Notes under the pieces: generated by a model
Databases searched by the model: none
The model's input: the letters and a program-made list of their open reading frames with translations, nothing else
Told to the model about the DNA's origin: nothing
Translations under genes and position numbers: made by a program
In this document: positions 25,971-35,048 of the stretch, one piece after another
Layout: each line of letters starts with the position of its first letter
Position numbering within the stretch: position 1 is the first letter of the stretch
Origin: Variovorax gracilis
GTDB lineage: Bacteria > Pseudomonadota > Gammaproteobacteria > Burkholderiales > Burkholderiaceae_C
DNA: 64,000 bases
Assembly: GCF_030317115.1 (NCBI RefSeq)
Contig: NZ_JASZYF010000001.1
Location: forward strand, 124,001 to 188,000
Reading direction: 5' to 3'

Positions 25971-27521
25971 ATGCAACTCACACAAACGCTGCGCCGCACC
26001 GCGCAGATCTTCCCCCGCCGTACCGCCACGGTGTTCGGCGAACGGCGCCGCACCTGGTCCGAAACGGCCAACCGCGTCGCACGCCTCGCAGGCGGCATTG
26101 CGGCCATGGGCGTTGCGCCCGGCGAGCGCGTGATGGTCCTGGCCTCGAACAGCGACCGCTACGTCGAAACCGTTTTCGCGATCCTGTGGGCAGGCGGCGT
26201 GGTGGTACCCGCCAACAGGCGCTGGGCACCGGCCGAGCATGCCTACGCGCTGCAGGACTGCACGCCGGCGCTCTTCATGGTCGACCAGGACTTCGTCGAG
26301 ATGGCGCGCAAGTTGCCCGGCGTCGATGCGCGCCACACCATCTACATGGGGGACGATGCACAGGCCGGCCTCGCCTCGTACGAGGCCCTGATTGCCGACA
26401 ACGCGCCCCTGCCCGACCGCGCCGGACAGGGCCACGACATGGCCTGCATCATGTACACCGGCGGCACCACCGGCTTCCCCAAGGGGGTGATGCTCTCGCA
26501 CGACAACCTGACGATGGCCACGATGAGCTTCGCGCTCGAATGCCCCTACGAGCAGGACACGGTGTTCCTGCACGTGGCCCCCATGTTCCACCTGGCAGCG
26601 ATGAGCTCGATGCTGAGCTACACGGCGGCCGGCGCCACGCAGGTGATCGCGCCACGCTTCGACCCCGCGCTCATCTGCAACCTGATCGCGGCGGAGCACG
26701 TGAACATGACGCTGATGGTGCCGACGATGATCGACTTCGTCGACCGCTACCTTCAGGCCGTGCCGACCGACGTGAGCTCGCTGCGCAAGATGATCTACGG
26801 CGCCGCCCCCATCTCCGAGGCGCTGCTGCAGCGCGTCATGAAAAGCCTTCCGGGCGTCAAGCTCTACCAGGGCTACGGCCAGACGGAGATGGCCGGTGGC
26901 GTGGTCGTGCTGCGGCCCGAGTTCCACGCCCTCGAAGGACCGAACGCGCGCCTGCTGCGTGCAGCAGGCCGCTGCAGCCCCGCCACGGAAGTACGCATCG
27001 TCGACGGCGAGATGAACGAAGTGCCGCGCGGCACCGTCGGCGAGATCGCCGCGCGCGGCCCGACCGTGATGCTGGGCTACTGGAACAAGCCGGAGCAGAC
27101 GCGCGCCGCCATCGAGGACGGTTGGCTGCGCAGCGGCGACGCCGCCTACATGGACGAGGACGGCTTCATCTTCATCGTCGATCGCGTGAAGGACATGATC
27201 GTCTCGGGCGGCGAGAACGTGTATTCAGCCGAGGTGGAGAACGCCCTCTCGCGCCACCCGGCGGTTCTGGAGTGTGCAGTGATCGGCATCCCGCACGAGC
27301 AGTGGGGCGAGGCCGTGCACGCAGAACTGCGCCTGCGCGACGGCGTGGAGGTCGACGAGGAAGCGCTCAACGCCCATTGCGCCGAGCTGATTGCCAACTA
27401 CAAGCGCCCCCGCTCGTACAACTTCCGCAAGGAGCCGATGCCGCTGTCGGCAGCCGGCAAGGTCCTCAAGAACGAGCTGCGCAAGCCGTATTGGGAAGGG
27501 CGCCAGCGCAGCATTGCGTGA
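25971..27521 (+). CDS. Long-chain-fatty-acid--CoA ligase family protein
   Basis: Acyl-adenylate-forming CoA ligase, 516 aa. ATP-binding motif A3 reads IMYTGGTTGFPKGV, then YQGYGQTEMAGG (A5), WLRSGDAAYMDEDGF (A7), IVDRVKDMIVSGGENVYSAEVE (A8 region) and PLSAAGKVLKNELR with the catalytic Lys. A GGAGACA ribosome site lies before the ATG. It closes the esterase-PHA synthase operon and would activate acids freed by the esterase. It resembles the ligase at 55755-57311 closely in motif wording (DRxKDMIVSGGENVYSAEVEN). Confidence 0.9.
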   Translation: MQLTQTLRRTAQIFPRRTATVFGERRRTWSETANRVARLAGGIAAMGVAPGERVMVLASNSDRYVETVFAILWAGGVVVPANRRWAPAEHAYALQDCTPALFMVDQDFVEMARKLPGVDARHTIYMGDDAQAGLASYEALIADNAPLPDRAGQGHDMACIMYTGGTTGFPKGVMLSHDNLTMATMSFALECPYEQDTVFLHVAPMFHLAAMSSMLSYTAAGATQVIAPRFDPALICNLIAAEHVNMTLMVPTMIDFVDRYLQAVPTDVSSLRKMIYGAAPISEALLQRVMKSLPGVKLYQGYGQTEMAGGVVVLRPEFHALEGPNARLLRAAGRCSPATEVRIVDGEMNEVPRGTVGEIAARGPTVMLGYWNKPEQTRAAIEDGWLRSGDAAYMDEDGFIFIVDRVKDMIVSGGENVYSAEVENALSRHPAVLECAVIGIPHEQWGEAVHAELRLRDGVEVDEEALNAHCAELIANYKRPRSYNFRKEPMPLSAAGKVLKNELRKPYWEGRQRSIA

Positions 27522-28066
27522 GCGCTCAGAACACCCTGCTCATGGAACCGGTCGCCTTGGAATCCTGCCGGATGCCGAAGCGGTTGTCGCCGCCGATGAC
27601 CCGGGCCAGGTTCCAGGTCATCGGCGTCTGCGGGATCGGACGCGACAAGGCCAGCATCCTCGGGTAGGGTGAAACAAGAAAGCCTGGGAGCGGCGCGGTC
27701 ATTCGATCGCGTCCATCTCCCGGGCTTCTGTCCCGCCGTGTCACCCTTACCGAGGTCGACAGCTCTCGGACCCGCGTTCGCCTGGTCAGCGAACCGGAAC
27801 CCTAGCCATCCATTGCAAATGGTGCGTAGCAAACCGGCTTGTCGCCGGCTCCCGCCATCAGTGCAGCGGAAGTCGTGCCAGCCCGATTTGAAGCTTGACG
27901 CGGGGCTCGCGTTCCAGTTGCGCCGACTTGGGCCCCGAACTGGTGATCCGTTCGTGCGGCAGCCGCAGGAATGGTGCAGGACGTTTGCGAAGCGCGCGCC
28001 GCGGCCGCCGCGCGGACTTCGAGAAGGCATTGCCGAAGGAGCGCCATGGTTGGCTTCGCGCGTCGC
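27522..28066. other. 545-bp intergenic region without a supported gene
   Basis: Convergent gap between the acyl-CoA ligase (plus) and etfA (minus). Open frames exist on both strands, but they lack a ribosome site and family-like sequence. A short minus-strand frame ending at 27526 (IGGDNRFGIRQDSKATGSMS) has a protein-like ending and could be the eroded end of a lost gene. An imperfect hairpin lies at 27680-27727. No operator palindrome was seen. Confidence 0.6.
27680..27727. repeat. Imperfect inverted repeat / hairpin between convergent genes
   Basis: AAGCCTGGGAG (27680-27690) pairs with CTCCCGGGCTT (27717-27727), 10 of 11 Watson-Crick with one G-T, enclosing a smaller pairing region. On the minus strand the structure is followed by TCTTGTTT, so it may act as a weak terminator for transcription leaving etfA, although it lies 340 bp away. 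Confidence 0.35.
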
Positions 28067-29002
28067 CTACAGGGCGCCCGCGAGTTCGGGCACGGCGCTG
28101 AACAGATCGGCTTCCAGGCCGTAGTCCGCGACCGAGAAGATCGGCGCTTCGGGGTCCTTGTTGATCGCCACGATCACCTTGGAGTCCTTCATGCCGGCCA
28201 GGTGCTGGATCGCGCCCGAGATGCCCGCTGCGATGTAGAGCTGCGGCGCCACGATCTTGCCCGTCTGCCCCACCTGCCAGTCGTTCGGGGCGTAGCCCGC
28301 GTCCACGGCGGCGCGGCTCGCGCCCAGGCCCGCGTTGAGCTTGTCCGCGAGAGGCGCCATCACCTCGGTGAACTTCTCCGCGCTGCCCAGGGCCCGGCCG
28401 CCCGAGACGATGATCTTGGCGGCGGTCAGCTCGGGGCGCTCGCTCTTGGTGACTTCACGGCCCACGAAGCTGCTCTTGCCGCTGTCGGCCACGCCGTCCA
28501 CGGTCTCGATGGCTGCGCTGCCGCCGGTGGCTGCTGCCGCATCGAAGCCCGTCGTGCGCACGGTCGCGACCTTGATGGAGTCGGAACTTTGCACGATGGC
28601 AATGGCGTTGCCGGCATAGATCGGACGCTCGAAGGTGTCCGGGCTGTCCACCTTGGTGATGTCGCTGATCTGGGCGACGTCCAGCTTGGCGGCAACCCGA
28701 GGCGCCACGTTCTTGCCGTTGGCCGTGGCCGGGAACAGGATGTGGCTGTAGTTCTTGGCAATGGCGAGAACTTGCGCTGCAACGTTCTCCGCGAGGTTCT
28801 CGGCCAGGCTCGGGCTGTCGGCCACGATCACCTTGGCAACGCCGGCCACCTGGGCAGCGGCCTTGCCGGCTTCGGCGGCGTTGGCACCGGCCACCAGCAC
28901 GTGGACATCGCCGCTGGCACAGGCAATCCCTGCGGTCACGGTGTTCAGGGTCGCCGGCTTGAGCGTGGCGTGGTCGTGTTCGGCAATAACAAGTACGGTC
29001 AT
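28067..29002 (-). CDS. etfA: Electron transfer flavoprotein alpha subunit
   Basis: Passes electrons from acyl-CoA dehydrogenases to ETF-ubiquinone oxidoreductase. 311 aa, normal length. The N-terminal domain starts [11 protein letters not shown]. The FAD domain shows VVSGGRAL-type sequence ([15 protein letters not shown]), [20 protein letters not shown] and [21 protein letters not shown], then the C-terminal [15 protein letters not shown]. The ATG at 29002 has an AGGAGA ribosome site. It is third in a CoA-transferase-etfB-etfA operon and would serve the many acyl-CoA dehydrogenases of this block. A repeat element separates it from etfB. Confidence 0.96.
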   Translation of the reverse strand: MTVLVIAEHDHATLKPATLNTVTAGIACASGDVHVLVAGANAAEAGKAAAQVAGVAKVIVADSPSLAENLAENVAAQVLAIAKNYSHILFPATANGKNVAPRVAAKLDVAQISDITKVDSPDTFERPIYAGNAIAIVQSSDSIKVATVRTTGFDAAAATGGSAAIETVDGVADSGKSSFVGREVTKSERPELTAAKIIVSGGRALGSAEKFTEVMAPLADKLNAGLGASRAAVDAGYAPNDWQVGQTGKIVAPQLYIAAGISGAIQHLAGMKDSKVIVAINKDPEAPIFSVADYGLEADLFSAVPELAGAL

Positions 29003-29060
29003 ATCATTTCTCCTGGCCGCAAAACAGTGCGCAGCCTCCAAACGTTTGTTCCAGGGATAC

Positions 29061-29144
29061 CGCGGAACCGGCTTTGCCGGGCCGCCGGTGTCGCCCCCTG
29101 AAAGGGGGTGGGCGAAGCGACACGAAGTGCGCGAAGCCTGGGGG
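29061..29144. repeat. Intergenic repeat element (Comamonadaceae type) between etfB and etfA
   Basis: GC-rich segment with two small palindromes, CCGGC-TTT-GCCGG (29068-29080) and CCCCC-TGAAA-GGGGG (29094-29108). They are followed by GGGCGAAGCGACACGAAGTG and a CCTGGGGG end touching the etfB stop. I recall near-identical strings dispersed between genes in Variovorax and Acidovorax genomes; only one copy lies in this window, so its repeat nature rests on that memory. Confidence 0.5.
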
Positions 29145-29894
29145 TCAGATTACTTTTGCTTCGTTCTTCAGCTTGTCCACCAGCGTGGCGACATCGGGCA
29201 CCTTGATGCCGGCGCCGCGCTTCGGGGGCTCCGAGACCTTGAGCGTCTTCAGGCGCGGCTTGACGTCCACGCCGAGGTCCTCGGGCTTCACCGTGTCGAG
29301 CTGCTTCTTCTTGGCCTTCATGATGTTGGGCAAGGTCACGTAGCGCGGCTCGTTCAGGCGCAGGTCGGTGGTGATGACCGCGGGCAACGACAGGGAGATG
29401 GTCTCCAGGCCGCCGTCGACTTCACGGGTCACGTTGACCTTGTCGGCCGAGACTTCGACCTTGGAGGCAAAAGTCGCTTGCGGCAGGTCGGCCAGCGCCG
29501 CCAGCATCTGGCCGGTCTGGTTGGCGTCGTCATCGATGGCCTGCTTGCCCAGGATGACCAACTGGGGCTGTTCCTTGTCGACCAGCGCCTTGAGGATCTT
29601 CGCGACTGCGAGCGGTTGAAGTTCGTCGTCGGTCTGCACGAGGATGCCGCGATCCGCACCGATGGCCATCGCGGTGCGCAACGTCTCCTGGCATTGCGCG
29701 ACTCCGCAGGACACGGCGATCACCTCGGTCACCACGCCCTGCTCCTTCAGCCGGACGGCCTCCTCGACGGCGATCTCGTCGAAGGGGTTCATGCTCATCT
29801 TCACGCTGGCAATGTTCACGCCGGTGCCGTCGGCCTTCACTTGCGCCTTCACGTTCGCGTCGAGGACGCGCTTGACTGCCACCAAAACCTTCAC
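29145..29894 (-). CDS. etfB: Electron transfer flavoprotein beta subunit
   Basis: Partner of EtfA; binds AMP and docks to acyl-CoA dehydrogenases. 249 aa starting [12 protein letters not shown] at a GTG codon (29894) that overlaps the stop of the upstream CoA transferase gene (GTGA), with GGAGAAAG as ribosome site. Family features: [37 protein letters not shown] (AMP site), and the recognition-loop region [15 protein letters not shown] near residues 190-205 with the Leu used for dehydrogenase docking. Confidence 0.96.
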   Translation of the reverse strand: MKVLVAVKRVLDANVKAQVKADGTGVNIASVKMSMNPFDEIAVEEAVRLKEQGVVTEVIAVSCGVAQCQETLRTAMAIGADRGILVQTDDELQPLAVAKILKALVDKEQPQLVILGKQAIDDDANQTGQMLAALADLPQATFASKVEVSADKVNVTREVDGGLETISLSLPAVITTDLRLNEPRYVTLPNIMKAKKKQLDTVKPEDLGVDVKPRLKTLKVSEPPKRGAGIKVPDVATLVDKLKNEAKVI

Positions 29895-31072
29895 TTGTCT
29901 TTCTCCATCTGATTGCTGTTGGAACGCACGCCCAGGCCCTGCTCTTGCAGGCGGACGATGGCGGTGTGATCGAAGCCCCAGTCGCGCAGGGCTGCTTCGC
30001 CGTGCTCGCCGCGCGACGGCGCACGCCGGGGCAGCGCCGACGGCGTCGCCGAGAAGCGCGGCGCCGGCCCCGGCTGGATGACGCCGTCCACTTCCACGAA
30101 GCTGGCGCGGGCGCGGTGCTGGGCGTGGTTCGGGGCCTCCGAGAAGCCCAGGACGGGTGCGACGCAAGCGTCGCTGCCGTCGAACACGGCACACCATTCG
30201 GCCCGCGTGCGGCTCGCGAACGCTCGCTCGAAGGCTTCACGCAGGCGCGGCCAGCCGCTTCGGTCATGCTGGGAAGGCAGGCCTGCGTCTGCCAGGCCGA
30301 GTTTCTCGACCAACTCCGCGTAGAAGCGCGATTCGACTGCACCGACGGCCATGCAGTGTCCGTCGCTCGTGCGGTAGGTGTCGTACCAGGGGGCGCCGCT
30401 GTCGAGCCAGTTGCTCCCGCGCTCCTCCTTCCAGTTGCCTGACGCGATCAGCCCCCAGAACACGGCGCCCAGTTGGGCCGCGCCTTCGATCATCGCGGCG
30501 TCGACCACCTGCCCGGCGCCGCCGCGCTGCACGTTGAGCAAGGCCGCGAGAACGCCCATCGCGAGCAGCATGCCGCCACCGCCGTAGTCGCCGACGAGAT
30601 TGAGCGGCGGCACCGGCTTGCCTCCCGTCGGACCGATGCCGGAGAGCACGCCGGAGAGCGCGATGTAGTTCAGGTCGTGGCCGGCGCGTTCGGCCAGGGG
30701 ACCGGTCTGGCCCCAGCCGGTCATGCGGCCGTAGACCAGCTTCGGATTGCGCGCGAGCGCCACCTCGGGGCCCAGGCCCAGGCGCTCCATCGTGCCGGGC
30801 CGAAAGCCTTCGATGACCACGTCGGCCCGCTCGATGAGTTCGAGCGCGGCCGCGACGGCGTCCGGCTGCTTCAGGTCGAGCGTGACCGACCGGCGGCCCC
30901 GTCCGGTGATGTCGATGCGCGGCCCGCTGGTCTTGGGGCCGAGGTCCGAATGCGCCACCGGCCGATCGATGCGGATCACGTCGGCGCCCATGTCGGCGAG
31001 GAGCATCGTGCCGAAGGGCCCGGGGCCGATGGCCTCGAATTCCACCACCCGAATGCCAGACAAAACACCCAT
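29891..31072 (-). CDS. Alpha-methylacyl-CoA racemase-like CoA transferase (CaiB/BaiF family)
   Basis: Type III CoA-transferase-fold protein, 393 aa. The features favour the racemase branch. [11 protein letters not shown] carries the racemase His (residue 132) and GDYGGGGM the Asp (residue 162), the spacing of His126/Asp156 in mycobacterial [33 protein letters not shown] is the family N-terminus (quoted in part: [18 protein letters not shown]). It would interconvert (2R)- and (2S)-methylacyl-CoA, needed before dehydrogenation of alpha-methyl-branched chains. First gene of the etfBA operon, divergent from a MalT-like regulator. Confidence 0.88.
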   Translation of the reverse strand: MGVLSGIRVVEFEAIGPGPFGTMLLADMGADVIRIDRPVAHSDLGPKTSGPRIDITGRGRRSVTLDLKQPDAVAAALELIERADVVIEGFRPGTMERLGLGPEVALARNPKLVYGRMTGWGQTGPLAERAGHDLNYIALSGVLSGIGPTGGKPVPPLNLVGDYGGGGMLLAMGVLAALLNVQRGGAGQVVDAAMIEGAAQLGAVFWGLIASGNWKEERGSNWLDSGAPWYDTYRTSDGHCMAVGAVESRFYAELVEKLGLADAGLPSQHDRSGWPRLREAFERAFASRTRAEWCAVFDGSDACVAPVLGFSEAPNHAQHRARASFVEVDGVIQPGPAPRFSATPSALPRRAPSRGEHGEAALRDWGFDHTAIVRLQEQGLGVRSNSNQMEKDK

Positions 31073-31140
31073 TGAAAACTCCAGGTTGCTTCAGAAATTG
31101 AGCGATGGGACAAGTAGATCAGCGTGTCGCGCGGCAACCC

Positions 31141-31157
31141 CTACCCGCAATGGGTAG
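31141..31157. promoter_or_regulatory. 17-bp palindromic operator, copy 4
   Basis: CTACCC-GCAAT-GGGTAG, a perfect inverted repeat between the divergent racemase-etfBA operon (start 31072) and the MalT-like regulator gene (start 31242), consistent with autoregulation and control of the operon. Confidence 0.65.
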
Positions 31158-31241
31158 CGCCCGAAGGCCGGCCGCGCCGGGACGCGTTGCTGCTGCACAA
31201 TGCCCCGGCGGCGTCGGCCCCTGGCGGCGCGGCCCGAGAAC

Positions 31242-34046
31242 ATGCCGTCGAATCCTCCCGCTTCCAGCTCACCGCACGCACAGCCCGAAGCGCCGGCAGC
31301 GCCGCGCTCGGGCGTCGGCGTGGTCGGGCGCGATCGCCTGCTGGTCCGGCTGCTCGAAGCGCGGCGGCTGCGCTGCATCGCGGTCAGCGGCCCGGCGGGC
31401 TCCGGAAAGTCCACCCTTGTCGCGGCCTGGCGGCAGGCCCTCGTTCCGCTGGGCTTCGACGTCGCGTGGTTCACGCCCGCCGCTGCCGACGACGAGCCCG
31501 CGCGTTTTCTCGACGGTCTGATGGCACGCCTGTCGCAGGTCGACCCGACACTGGTGAGCGAAACGGCGCCATTGCGTGGCGGCATCGTCGATGCCGATGC
31601 CGTCGAGCGCCTCGCGATCGCGCTCGTGCGCGGCATCGCCGCGTATCCGCGCGAACTCCTGCTGGTGCTCGACGACCTGCATCATCTCCGGCACGAGGCG
31701 GTCCATGACGCGTTGCAGTGGCTCCTCGACTACGCCCCGCCGAACCTTCACCTCGTGCTGGTCTCGCGCGGAGCGCCGCACCTGTCGCTGGACAGGCTGC
31801 GCAGCCAGTCGCAGACGCTCGAACTCGATCTGCGCGACCTGCGCTTTACACGGGCCGAAACGGAGCAGTTCCTGAAGGCGCAGATCGGCGACGTGGACGC
31901 GCGCACGATCAGGACCCTGCACGAATGGAGCGACGGCTGGATCGCCGGCCTCAGGATCTTCGCGCTCGACTGGAAGAAGAAGCAACTCGAGCCCGGCCGC
32001 GCAGCCCCGGGCGAGCCTTTTGCGCGCATGCCGGCGCGCGATGCGAGCGCCCTGGCCGACTATTTCGAGCACGAGGTGCTCTCGCTGCTCTCGCCCGAAG
32101 ACTTGTCGATCCTCGTGCGCGTGGCGCCCTGCAGCCGCTTCTGTGCACCCCTGTGCGCCGCACTTCTCGACACGCCCGACGCGGTCGGCCCATCGGCCGC
32201 CCTGCTCGGCCGGCTCGAAAGCGACGACCTTTTCGCCGCGCCCGTCGAAGGCCGCGGGCCCGAAGCCTGGGTGCGGCTCCATCCGCTGCTGCGCGACACG
32301 CTGCTCGCCCGCTTTGCCGCACTCGACGAGGCCACGCGGCATGCCGTCCATGGGCGCGCGTTCGCCTGGTTCCGCGACAGGGGCATGCTGGAAGACGCCG
32401 TGCGCCATGCGGTGCAGGCGGGCGAACCGGCGCAGGCCGCCGAACTGGTCGAGCAATGCGCGCAATCGCTGCTCGTGCGCGGCGAGCGGCGCGAACTGAT
32501 CGCGCTGCTGCAACAGCTTCCGGCCGAGCAGATCGCACGCAGTTTCAGGATGCGCTTGTGGATGGCCCGCACGCTGCTTCACCAGCGCGACTTGCGGGCC
32601 TGCGAGGAGATCCTCGACGGCCTGACCCGGGACTTGCCCGCCAGCGACACCGGAGCGCGCTTCCTGACCGCCACCTTGCGGGCCGCGCTGGCGGTACGGA
32701 GAGACGACACCGACGCCGCCCTGGCGATCCTGCCGCAGTTGCTGGAGGCACCGCCAGATGCCGATGCCATCTCGATCGGCGGACGCAACAACGTCCTCTC
32801 GTGGCTCTACAACCAGCAAGGCGAGTACGAAAAGGCGCGCAGCGTGCAGCTCGACGCCCCGGCGCTGACGATCGACGGCATGCCATTGCTCGCCACCGCC
32901 GCCGGCAGCCTCCATGGGCGTTGCCTGATCGGGCTGAGCTACGCCCTCGAAGGGCGCATGACGCAAGCCGAGCGCATCTACCGCGCCGTGGCCGCCGAGG
33001 CGCGCGAAGGCGGCAAGGGCTGCGTCGACTCCTATTACCTCGCGATCGGCCTGCTCGGCGACGTGCTCTACGAGGTCAACGACGTCCGGCAGGCGCTCGA
33101 ACTGCTCGAAGACAAGGTCGACATGCTGGAGCGCATCGCGATCCCTGACGCGGTGATGCGCGCATTCCGGCTGCTGGCGGGCGCCGAGTGGCATGCGGGC
33201 CACCGCGCCGAGGCCTTTGCCCACGTCCAGAGACTGGAAGACTACGCCGTCCGGCACGGACTGGACCGGGTGCTGGCCCACAGCCTCGGAGACAAGGCCA
33301 ATCTGCACTTGCTGCTCGGCGAAGTGACGGCGGCCGAAGCCGCGCTCGCCCGGCTCGAGGTCATCGAGGTGCGCCATGCGGCGGCAACGTCGAGCGCGAC
33401 TGGCGAGATCAGCGAGCAGGCACAGCGCACGCGCATCCGGCTCGCGGCGTCCCTGGGTGATTTCGATGGCGCCGCCGCGCAGCTTGCGGCCCTCGTCGCC
33501 CAGTGCGAGGCCCGAGGACGCCAGCGCACCGTCGCGCACCTGCTGGTGAAAAGCGCGGTGGTGGATGCGCGCCGTGGCCGGCCTGAAGCGGCGAGGCAGA
33601 AGTTGCTGGACGCACTGCGCCGCGGGCACCGGCTCGGCCTCCTGCGCAGCCTGCTGGACGCTGACCCCATGGCCCCCCAGTTGATCGGCGAACTCGCACG
33701 AACCGAGCAGCTCGACCCGGTGCTCGCCTTCTATGTCGAGCGCCTGCAGGCCGTGCGGACACGCTCGAAGCCTCGCCCGTCAGAGGCCGCGACGAAGACC
33801 GGCGCGCATGGTCCGGCGTCGGGCGAGCTGGAGGAGTTCAGCGAGCGCGAGATCGAGGTCCTGCGCCTTCTGGCCCAGGCCATGCCGAACAAGAAGATCG
33901 CCCGCGCGCTGGGCCTCTCGCCCGAGACGGTCAAGTGGTACCTCAGCCGCATCTACGGCAAGCTGCGCGTGTCTGGCCGAGACGAGGCCGTGGCTCGCGT
34001 GCGGGACCTCGGCTGGGATGCCGAGGGTTTGCCCCCACCCGGCTGA
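31242..34046 (+). CDS. MalT-type LuxR-family transcriptional regulator (paralogue 1)
   Basis: Large ATP-dependent activator (STAND class), 934 aa. Walker A GPAGSGKST lies at residues 50-58 and Walker B in LLVLDDLHHL. Sensor motifs of the MalT NTPase (VLVSRGAPHLSLDRL, LRFTRAETEQFL) follow, then a TPR-like central region (GRCLIGLSYALEGRMTQAE). The C-terminal LuxR/GerE HTH is LSPETVKWYLSRIYGKLRVS. The ATG at 31242 begins the variable leader; 31200 is an alternative. An operator palindrome lies 85 bp upstream. Inducer is unknown and likely a pathway intermediate. The second copy is at 42118-44919. Confidence 0.92.
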   Translation: MPSNPPASSSPHAQPEAPAAPRSGVGVVGRDRLLVRLLEARRLRCIAVSGPAGSGKSTLVAAWRQALVPLGFDVAWFTPAAADDEPARFLDGLMARLSQVDPTLVSETAPLRGGIVDADAVERLAIALVRGIAAYPRELLLVLDDLHHLRHEAVHDALQWLLDYAPPNLHLVLVSRGAPHLSLDRLRSQSQTLELDLRDLRFTRAETEQFLKAQIGDVDARTIRTLHEWSDGWIAGLRIFALDWKKKQLEPGRAAPGEPFARMPARDASALADYFEHEVLSLLSPEDLSILVRVAPCSRFCAPLCAALLDTPDAVGPSAALLGRLESDDLFAAPVEGRGPEAWVRLHPLLRDTLLARFAALDEATRHAVHGRAFAWFRDRGMLEDAVRHAVQAGEPAQAAELVEQCAQSLLVRGERRELIALLQQLPAEQIARSFRMRLWMARTLLHQRDLRACEEILDGLTRDLPASDTGARFLTATLRAALAVRRDDTDAALAILPQLLEAPPDADAISIGGRNNVLSWLYNQQGEYEKARSVQLDAPALTIDGMPLLATAAGSLHGRCLIGLSYALEGRMTQAERIYRAVAAEAREGGKGCVDSYYLAIGLLGDVLYEVNDVRQALELLEDKVDMLERIAIPDAVMRAFRLLAGAEWHAGHRAEAFAHVQRLEDYAVRHGLDRVLAHSLGDKANLHLLLGEVTAAEAALARLEVIEVRHAAATSSATGEISEQAQRTRIRLAASLGDFDGAAAQLAALVAQCEARGRQRTVAHLLVKSAVVDARRGRPEAARQKLLDALRRGHRLGLLRSLLDADPMAPQLIGELARTEQLDPVLAFYVERLQAVRTRSKPRPSEAATKTGAHGPASGELEEFSEREIEVLRLLAQAMPNKKIARALGLSPETVKWYLSRIYGKLRVSGRDEAVARVRDLGWDAEGLPPPG

Positions 34047-34055
34047 GGCACGCCG

Positions 34056-34072
34056 CCACCCACTCCGGGTGG
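34056..34072. promoter_or_regulatory. 17-bp palindromic operator, copy 5
   Basis: CCACCC-ACTCC-GGGTGG, perfect inverted repeat just after the regulator stop codon and 56 bp before the enoyl-CoA hydratase ATG at 34129. Confidence 0.65.
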
Positions 34073-34128
34073 CCCCTCCGACCTGGGTGCGTCCGATCAT
34101 GGGCCACCCCCACGGAACGAGGACCCCC

Positions 34129-34962
34129 ATGCCGAGCGACATCATCCCGCTGCGCGAGTCGCAACTCTCGATCGAGGACGGCGTGGCCCTGTTCACGCAC
34201 CAGCGCCCTGCCGCACGCAATGCGCTGTCGATGGAACTGCGCGCGGACTACCGCGACATGCTCACGCACGTGGAGAACGACCGCAGCGTGCGCGCGCTGG
34301 TTCTCACCGGCTCGGGCGGCAGCTTCTGCGCCGGCGGCGACCTGAAGGCGGTGAAGGAGCGGCAGGCCGGCAACGACCCCGAGCAGCGTTCGGCCGATGC
34401 GATGCGCCGCCGGCTCCAGTCTCTCCACGCATGGGTGGAAAGACTCCGCTCGCTGGAGGTGCCGGTGATCGCCGCGGTCGACGGGCCGGCCGTCGGCGCC
34501 GGCTTCTCGATCGCGCTGGCGGCGGATTTCATCCTCGCCTCCACGCGCGCCGTGTTCTGCATGTCCTTCGCGAAGATCGGCCTGATCCCCGACCTCGGGG
34601 CCTTTCACTTCCTGCCGCGCGCCGTGGGCCTGCCGATGGCGAAGGAACTGGCGCTCACGGCGCGGCGCGTCGGCGCCGCGGAGGGCAGGCAACTGGGCTT
34701 CGTCCACGCGCTGCACGAGCCGGAGACCCTCCTGCCCGAGGCGATGCGCTTCGCCCGGCGCTTCATCGCGGGCCCGCGCGAAGCCATGGGCCTCACCAAG
34801 TCCCTGATGAACAAGAGCTTCGAGACGTCCTACGCCACCCTCGCCGAGCTGGAATGCAACGCGCAGGCCGTGGCGGCGGACGCGCCCTACCACGGCGCGG
34901 CCGTCGAGGCTTTCCTGCGCGGCGAGCCACTCGCCTACGACTGGGACCGTACGACGGGTTGA
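34129..34962 (+). CDS. Enoyl-CoA hydratase/isomerase family protein
   Basis: Crotonase-fold enzyme, 277 aa. Oxyanion-hole regions are TGSGGSFCAGGDLKAV and AAVDGPAVGAGFSIALAADF. MSFAKIGLIPDLGAFHFLPR holds the second active-site helix, with Asp where isomerases carry an acid. The C-terminal helix includes EAMGLTKSLMNKS. It may hydrate or isomerise 2- or 3-enoyl-CoA. First gene after the operator at 34056 and 86 bp before an acyl-CoA dehydrogenase, probably heading the 34.1-42.1 kb operon. Confidence 0.88.
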   Translation: MPSDIIPLRESQLSIEDGVALFTHQRPAARNALSMELRADYRDMLTHVENDRSVRALVLTGSGGSFCAGGDLKAVKERQAGNDPEQRSADAMRRRLQSLHAWVERLRSLEVPVIAAVDGPAVGAGFSIALAADFILASTRAVFCMSFAKIGLIPDLGAFHFLPRAVGLPMAKELALTARRVGAAEGRQLGFVHALHEPETLLPEAMRFARRFIAGPREAMGLTKSLMNKSFETSYATLAELECNAQAVAADAPYHGAAVEAFLRGEPLAYDWDRTTG

Positions 34963-34967
34963 GCCTG

Positions 34968-34999
34968 CCCCCCATCCGGAGTGGGGGCGGACCGCCCCC
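34968..34999. repeat. Two overlapping GC-rich palindromes before acyl-CoA dehydrogenase gene
   Basis: CCCCCA-TCCGGAG-TGGGGG (34969-34987) overlaps GGGGGCGG-A-CCGCCCCC (34983-34999). The first resembles the operator family but has a 6-7-6 layout. The second is a perfect 8-1-8 inverted repeat. Either may be a variant operator or an mRNA hairpin between the hydratase and dehydrogenase genes. Confidence 0.5.
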
Positions 35000-35048
35000 T
35001 TGGCAATTAACTTAGAGCCCAGAGCCAAGACCTGTAGGAGACAAACCA

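Noticed and set aside
27398..28030. 210-codon minus-strand frame in the ligase-etfA gap
   Set aside because: No ribosome site, no recognisable domain and irregular composition; kept only as a possible remnant in the region note.
29094..29108. CCCCC-TGAAA-GGGGG as a further operator copy
   Set aside because: It lies inside the repeat element between etfB and etfA rather than at a promoter, so the resemblance is probably chance.
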